Shown: piece by piece, positions 57,152-64,000 of the stretch
How positions within the stretch are numbered: position 1 is the stretch's first letter
Layout: each line of letters begins with the position of its first letter
Origin: Sphingomonadales bacterium
Lineage (GTDB): Bacteria; Pseudomonadota; Alphaproteobacteria; Sphingomonadales; Sphingomonadaceae
Length of the DNA: 64,000 nucleotides
Direction: 5' to 3'
Assembly (NCBI GenBank): GCA_009995225.1
Contig: JAACPW010000006.1
Coordinates: forward strand, 62,001-126,000
Notes under the pieces: generated by a model
What the model saw: the letters and a program-made list of their open reading frames with translations, nothing else
Database searches by the model: none
What the model was told of the DNA's origin: nothing
Made by a program: the position numbers and the translations under genes

Positions 57152-58819
57152 ATGCTGACCCGGCTTTCGATCCGCAACATTGTCCTTATCGAAGCGCTCG
57201 ATCTCGATTTCGCGCGCGGCCTTGGCGTGCTGACGGGGGAGACTGGGGCGGGCAAGTCGATCCTGCTCGATGCGCTGGGCCTGATTCTGGGGGACCGGGC
57301 GGAAACGTCGCTGGTGCGCAGCGGCGAAGACCGGGCGAGCGTGACCGCAAGCTTCGAATTCGCCCGCCTGCCTGCAGGGATCGCCGCCGCGCTGGACGAT
57401 GCTGACATCGCTATCGAACCGGGCGAGCCGCTGCTGATCCGGCGGCAGGTCCGGGCCGATGGCGGGTCCAAGGCCTTCATCAATGATGCCCCCGCCAGCG
57501 TCGCGTTGCTGCGGGAGCTCGCGCCTGCGCTTGTGGAACTCCACGGTCAGCACGATGATCGCGGGTTGGTGAACCCCAAGGGACACCGGATGCTGCTGGA
57601 TCGCTATGCCGGGACCGATACGGCGGGGCTTGAGCGCACCTATGCCGATTGGGCCAAGGCCGAGGCGCAATTGTCCGAAGCGCGCGGTGCGGTGGAGCAG
57701 GCCAAGGCCGATCAGGACTTGCTGATCGCGCACCTCGCCGAACTCGCTGCGCTCGAGCCCGTGGCGGGCGAGGAGGCACGGCTCGCCGGTGCGCGGGCCG
57801 ATATGCAGAAGGGCGAGAAGCTGTCGGGCGATCTCGAAACGCTGCGTCACCTGTGGGAAGGCTCGGATTCGCCGCTGGCATCCTTGCGGGTCGCAGCGCG
57901 CAAGCTGGACCGGATTGCCGAACAGCACACGCTGCTGGCCGAGGCGCTGGCCGCGCTGGACCGCGCCGTGATCGAGGCGAGCGAGGCCGAGGACAAGCTG
58001 CGCTCCGCCGCCGAAACTCTTGTCCACGATCCGCATGAGTTGGAACGCGCCGAAACCCGCCTGTTCGAACTGCGCGCCGCTGCCCGCAAGCATCGCTGCG
58101 AGGTCGATGATCTGCCGGAGCTTGCGCGCACCATGCGGGCGGGGCTCGACGCGATCGAAGGTGGCGAGGCGCAGCTCGACGCATTGGAAGCCGCCGCCAG
58201 GGACGCGCGCAAGGCGTATGTCGCTTCCGCCGAGACAGCGCACGCCGCGCGGGTCACCGGCGCGCAGAAGCTTGATGCGGCGGTGGCGTCGGAGCTTGCC
58301 CCGCTGAAACTGGACGCCGCGCGGTTCCGCACGTCGATAACGACGCTGCCAGAAGACCGCTGGAGCGCGAGCGGAATGGACGCGGTGGAGTTCCTGATTT
58401 CCACCAACCCCGGCGCGGACTTCGCGCCTTTGGGCAAGATCGCTTCGGGCGGAGAGTTGTCGCGCTTCATCCTCGCGCTGAAGGTCGCGCTGGCGGAACA
58501 GGGCGGCGCGGCGACGATCATCTTCGACGAAATCGACCGCGGCGTGGGCGGCGCGGTGGCGAGCGCCATCGGCGACCGGCTGGCCCGGCTGGCGGCGCAG
58601 GAAGGGCAATTGTTGGCGGTCACGCACAGCCCCCAGGTCGCGGCGCGCGGTGGGCAGCATTACCTGATCGCCAAGGCGTCGAGCGGGATTGTGACCAAGA
58701 CAAGCGTGGTGCTGCTCGACCACGCCGGGCGACAGGAAGAGATTGCGCGGATGCTGTCCGGCGCGGAGGTGACGCCCGAAGCGCGCGCGCAGGCGGACCG
58801 GCTGCTGGAGGGGGTGTGA
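57152..58819 (+). CDS. recN: DNA repair protein RecN
   Basis: RecN is an SMC-like ATPase acting in double-strand break repair. The 555-residue protein has Walker A GETGAGKSILLDAL near the start, ELHGQHD, two long charged coiled-coil arms, and the C-terminal SGGELSRFILALKV signature with Walker B TIIFDEIDRGVGG. Length is normal. The next gene begins at a GTG overlapping its stop by 4 nt. Confidence 0.95.
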   Translation: MLTRLSIRNIVLIEALDLDFARGLGVLTGETGAGKSILLDALGLILGDRAETSLVRSGEDRASVTASFEFARLPAGIAAALDDADIAIEPGEPLLIRRQVRADGGSKAFINDAPASVALLRELAPALVELHGQHDDRGLVNPKGHRMLLDRYAGTDTAGLERTYADWAKAEAQLSEARGAVEQAKADQDLLIAHLAELAALEPVAGEEARLAGARADMQKGEKLSGDLETLRHLWEGSDSPLASLRVAARKLDRIAEQHTLLAEALAALDRAVIEASEAEDKLRSAAETLVHDPHELERAETRLFELRAAARKHRCEVDDLPELARTMRAGLDAIEGGEAQLDALEAAARDARKAYVASAETAHAARVTGAQKLDAAVASELAPLKLDAARFRTSITTLPEDRWSASGMDAVEFLISTNPGADFAPLGKIASGGELSRFILALKVALAEQGGAATIIFDEIDRGVGGAVASAIGDRLARLAAQEGQLLAVTHSPQVAARGGQHYLIAKASSGIVTKTSVVLLDHAGRQEEIARMLSGAEVTPEARAQADRLLEGV

Positions 58820-59334
58820 GCGGACCAAAGGACTTTGTCACGCTCGGTGCGCTCGTCGTTCTGGTCGCGGGAGGGGTCTGGCTCTCGGCCACGCTCGATC
58901 ACCAACCGCTCGTGACCGAGGCGGCGGCAGCAGCTATCAAGAGCGAGTTTGCATGGTATAGTGATGCGGAGGCCAAGATCGCTAAGGAGCAGGGGCGGCA
59001 ACCGGAAATCGTGAACCTATGCGTTGATGCCGAGCCGTTTTACTACGCGCTGCTAGCTAAGCGCCTTTCGGCAAACCTCGTCAGACCGCATCCTGTCTCA
59101 GCGTGCAAGAGCAAGACCGGGGCTGCCGATCCCGCGGCGTTTGGTTCCATAGATCAGTGGTCACACAAGAGCGGGGCTTTTGCGGTGATGCTTCGGGTCA
59201 GGTCTATCCGTTGCATGACCCGCTCGCGATGCATGGTCGAAACCGCATTGATGGGAGCAGGCAAGGCCTACGAAGTGACACGAACGGAGAATGTTTGGAC
59301 TGTTACGAACACAGAACTTTTGGCAATCGTATGA
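58816..59334 (+). CDS. Hypothetical protein with N-terminal anchor
   Basis: A 172-residue protein with one N-terminal helix (VTLGALVVLVAGGVWLSATL, residues 8-27), so probably anchored with the rest in the periplasm. Four cysteines (NLCVDAE, SACKSK, IRCM, RCMVET) may pair. No family is recognised. It starts at GTG inside the recN stop codon region (4-nt overlap), so it is co-translated with recN. Confidence 0.62.
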   Translation: MSGPKDFVTLGALVVLVAGGVWLSATLDHQPLVTEAAAAAIKSEFAWYSDAEAKIAKEQGRQPEIVNLCVDAEPFYYALLAKRLSANLVRPHPVSACKSKTGAADPAAFGSIDQWSHKSGAFAVMLRVRSIRCMTRSRCMVETALMGAGKAYEVTRTENVWTVTNTELLAIV

Positions 59335-59424
59335 TCGGCGACGGGGTTTGCATTCATTCGTTTTGTCGTCACCCTGCACTTGTTGCAGAGTTCATTGCTC
59401 CGCACGCACAGTCCGTTCCATTAC

Positions 59425-59459
59425 GCGCGATGGATGCTGAAACGAGTTCAGCATGACGG
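59425..59459. repeat. Single-arm copy of the palindromic intergenic repeat
   Basis: GCGCGATGGATGCTGAAAC followed by GAGTTCAGCATGACGG matches the reverse complement of the left arm at 13933-13966 at nearly every position and is similar to the right arm there. It lies just before the esterase gene. Only one arm is evident here. Confidence 0.6.
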
Positions 59460-59467
59460 AGAATGTT

Positions 59468-60370
59468 ATGAACCGCCTTCTCCCGTTCCTCCTGCTCGGC
59501 GCGACAGCTTGTGCCCCCGTTACGCCTGCGCCCGAGGAGGCCAAGTCCATGGTGCAATCCAACAACCCCATGTTCGGCACCGACGCCAACCTTGCGCCGT
59601 CCGCACCCGACGCGATTCTGTGCTTTGCCGATTATCCTCGCGGGTTTGCCGAATTTCGCCTGCCTAAAGGAGAGGGCCCTTTCCCGCTGGCGGTGATCTA
59701 TCATGGTGGATGCTGGAAAACCGGGATCGCCAGTCACGCCTACATGGCCCCACTCGCGACGCGGTGGCAGCAGCTGGGGATTGCGACACTTAATGTCGAT
59801 TACCGCGAAGTGGGTGATGGCGGCGGCTGGCCGGGGTCGTTCGAAGACTGGGCCGCATCGGTGCGGCTGATCGACGAGGTGGCGGCGCGCCACCCCATCG
59901 ACCGCGCCCGCGTCACACTGGTCGGTCATTCAGCCGGCGGGCTTCCGGCGTACTGGCTGGCCAGCGCGCAGAGCGCCAGCGGTCCTGTCGGCGTGCGTGC
60001 ACCCGTCACGGCGCGCGCCGCCATCGTGCTTGACGGGCCGGGGGATGTCGGGGCCGAGCAGCCCGCCTTCGATACGCTGTGCCAGTTTTCGGCGGTCGAT
60101 CCCTTCATCGGCGCCGAGCCGGACGCTGCACGCCCGCGCTATGCCGCGATTTCGCCCACGACCCACGCGCCGCAGTTGGACGACCTGTTATTTGTGCAGG
60201 CCAAGCTCCCCGCGCCATCGACTGCCACGCAAGCCGCGCTTGCCGAGGGCGGAGCGCAGGTGACGGTGCGCGAAAACGAAGGTGCGAGCCACTTCGCCAT
60301 CATCACCCCCGGCAATCCGGCCTATGCTGCCAATGAAGCCGCGATGCTGGCGGTGCTGAGGGGGGATTGA
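59468..60370 (+). CDS. Lipoprotein alpha/beta hydrolase (esterase-like)
   Basis: A 300-residue alpha/beta hydrolase with a lipoprotein signal (MNRLLPFLLLGATAC, lipobox ATAC). AVIYHGGCWKTG is the oxyanion HGG, LVGHSAGGLPAYWL the nucleophile elbow and EGASHFAII the histidine, a pattern of HSL/BD-FAE-type esterases. The start is the ATG 8 nt after GGAG; an earlier ATG lies inside the repeat. Substrate unknown. Confidence 0.82.
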   Translation: MNRLLPFLLLGATACAPVTPAPEEAKSMVQSNNPMFGTDANLAPSAPDAILCFADYPRGFAEFRLPKGEGPFPLAVIYHGGCWKTGIASHAYMAPLATRWQQLGIATLNVDYREVGDGGGWPGSFEDWAASVRLIDEVAARHPIDRARVTLVGHSAGGLPAYWLASAQSASGPVGVRAPVTARAAIVLDGPGDVGAEQPAFDTLCQFSAVDPFIGAEPDAARPRYAAISPTTHAPQLDDLLFVQAKLPAPSTATQAALAEGGAQVTVRENEGASHFAIITPGNPAYAANEAAMLAVLRGD

Positions 60371-60374
60371 GCCC

Positions 60375-62814
<2,440 letters not shown>

Positions 62815-62827
62815 TGGAGCCGGGGTA

Positions 62828-63626
62828 ATGGATCGCTTGCGCAGCCGTTACCCGGACGCGGCGCGTATCGCGATTGTCACCCCTTATTGCCGCGAACCGC
62901 GCGACGTGCTGGCGCGTTGCCTTGCCAAGCGTGCCGGCCGATCACTTTTTGATCGCTGACGGTGCGCCGCAGCCATGGCTCGATGAAGCATCGGTGCGCC
63001 ATATCCGTCTGGACCGGACGCATGGCGATTTCGGCAATGTCGCGCGTGGCATCGGCGCGGTGTTGGCGGCAGGCGAGGGCTATGACGCCATTGCATTCCT
63101 GGATGCCGACAACCGCATCGACCCCGATCATGTTGCACGCTGTCTCGCTGCAGGTCAGACTGCGCAGGCCGATGTCGTGATTGCGCAGCGCCGGTTTGAA
63201 CTTCCCGACGGAACGCCGGTGCCGGTTCCAGACGACGACGGGCTGATCGATACCAATTGCTTGTTCATGTTGTCTGGCGCATTTCCGGTGATCGCCCGCT
63301 GGGCGCTGGTGCCACCAGCCTTGGCTGCCATTGGCGACCGCCTGTTTCATGCCGCGCTGGTCGCGGCGGGGTGCCGTAGGGTATGCACGGATGCAGCCAG
63401 CCTGACCTATGTCAGTCGCTGGGCAGCGCATTATGCGGTGCTCGGTCGCGCGATTCCAGCCGATGCCCGAAATATTGATCTGGCTGCCATCTCCGCTTGG
63501 CTTTCAGCCCTTAGTGTGCCGGAACTTGAGCGGCTCGATCACATGGTCGGCGTGCAGGTGCGTGCGGTTACGGGCGCTGCGGGTGGCGATCGGGGGGCGG
63601 GTTTAGTGGAGGATAACGGCGTTTGA
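62828..63626 (+). pseudogene. Glycosyltransferase, frameshifted near its start
   Basis: The gene opens MDRLRSRYPDAARIAIVTPY and reads DVLARCLAK, then runs to a stop at 62957. The rest of the GT-A-type protein (VPADHFLIADG; AIAFLDADNRIDPDHV; CLFMLSGAFPVIARWAL) continues in another frame. One extra A in the AA at 62927-62928 explains it: removing it gives RCLASVPADHF. The DADN motif fits a nucleotide-sugar-binding site. Repaired length is about 265 residues. It is a pseudogene or a sequencing error. Confidence 0.65.
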
Positions 63627-64000
63627 TGGTCCTGCTTTACGAACTTGCGCCGCAGGCCTTGCGCATTGCCGATCTGCTGCGGGCACGTGGCGAAAAAGTC
63701 GCGGTGGCAGATGGTGCAACCGGCGGCCTGATCGCCGCAACTTTACTGACGGTGCCCGGTGCGCTCGACTTTTTTGTGGGGGGCGGGGTGGTCTATTCGT
63801 TCCGCGCGCGCGATGTCTTGTTCGCACTGCCTCGTGACGCATATGCCGGGATGCGCGGTGCGACCGCAGATTATGCGCTTTTGCAGGCGGGCGCGGTTCG
63901 CGACAATTTTGGCGCGCACTGGGGCCTTGCGGAAAGTGGTTCGGTTGGCGGTTCGCGGCATCCTTCGGGCGCGCCTGCCGGCCGCAGTGTCGCCGCGCTC
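63626..64000 (+). CDS. CinA C-terminal domain-like protein (3' end beyond the window)
   Basis: About 125 codons are visible of a CinA/PncC-like protein, the family that includes nicotinamide-nucleotide amidohydrolases. VAVADGATGGLIAATLL corresponds to the family's AESCTGGL active-site loop, followed by VPGALDFFVGGGVVYSF. Here the loop reads DGATGG, so the serine of PncC-type enzymes is absent. It begins one base after the glycosyltransferase stop (TGATG), with GGAGG upstream. Confidence 0.75.
   Translation, partial: MVLLYELAPQALRIADLLRARGEKVAVADGATGGLIAATLLTVPGALDFFVGGGVVYSFRARDVLFALPRDAYAGMRGATADYALLQAGAVRDNFGAHWGLAESGSVGGSRHPSGAPAGRSVAAL

Overview
The window looks like chromosomal DNA of a GC-rich alphaproteobacterium, most likely a member of the Sphingomonadales close to Erythrobacter. 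This is inferred from protein families and gene order, not from a database search. The signs are an alphaproteobacterial FYDLN acid-domain protein, an S16 and an L9 with long charged tails, the TIGR04222/GRDP pair, a DUF808 protein, a class-II-type PHA synthase, and several sphingomonad-style lipoproteins and esterases. Nearly everything is ordinary core-genome content. No CRISPR array, prophage or insertion sequence was seen.

Layout. At 1-5081, on the minus strand, aroA, a small membrane protein, an exported hydrolase and cmk form a tightly overlapping run ahead of a truncated rpsA. At 5266-11579 are a FYDLN protein, tRNA-Ala(GGC), ffh and the conserved rpsP-rimM-trmD-rplS translation operon. 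That operon is interrupted by a block of four accessory genes, one of which is the remnant of a nitrilase. At 11669-18352 are an S9 peptidase, asd, a lipoprotein, an alpha/beta hydrolase and an ACE-like M2 peptidase. At 18474-23637 are a YbjN protein, the RimB/RimK pair, a RidA protein, AMP nucleosidase and, on the minus strand, rpsF-rpsR-rplI. At 23845-28505 are DUF808, a GST, a broken chromate transporter and a MurC/Mpl-like ligase, which diverges from an LD-carboxypeptidase.

At 29427-34130 are fabD, an unknown secreted protein, fabG, dnaN and DUF2855. At 34150-40979 are a D-aminoacylase-type amidohydrolase, a GDPD-like protein, DUF427, small membrane proteins, and a PHA depolymerase-like hydrolase with PHA synthase. 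At 41122-48114 are two consecutive GGDEF-EAL-PilZ proteins and lepA. At 48141-51059, on the minus strand, is a three-gene cassette of unknown proteins whose last gene is frameshifted. The rest (51263-64000) holds bamD, an L,D-transpeptidase, a STAS-like protein, an FdhF/YdeP oxidoreductase with FdhD, recN, an esterase, an ABM-domain protein, ligA, a frameshifted glycosyltransferase and the start of a CinA-like gene.

How the genes work together. Core translation (S1, S16, L19, S6, S18, L9, RimM, TrmD, LepA, Ffh), DNA replication and repair (DnaN, LigA, RecN), fatty-acid synthesis (FabD, FabG), cell-wall recycling and crosslinking (Mur ligase, LD-carboxypeptidase, L,D-transpeptidase) and outer-membrane assembly (BamD) are interleaved with accessory genes. 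The most unusual items are the unknown 48141-51059 cassette, the insertion block inside the rimM-trmD operon with its internally deleted nitrilase, four damaged genes (nitrilase, chrA, the third cassette gene, a glycosyltransferase), RimK beside an S6 that lacks a glutamate tail, and a palindromic intergenic repeat found at two sites.
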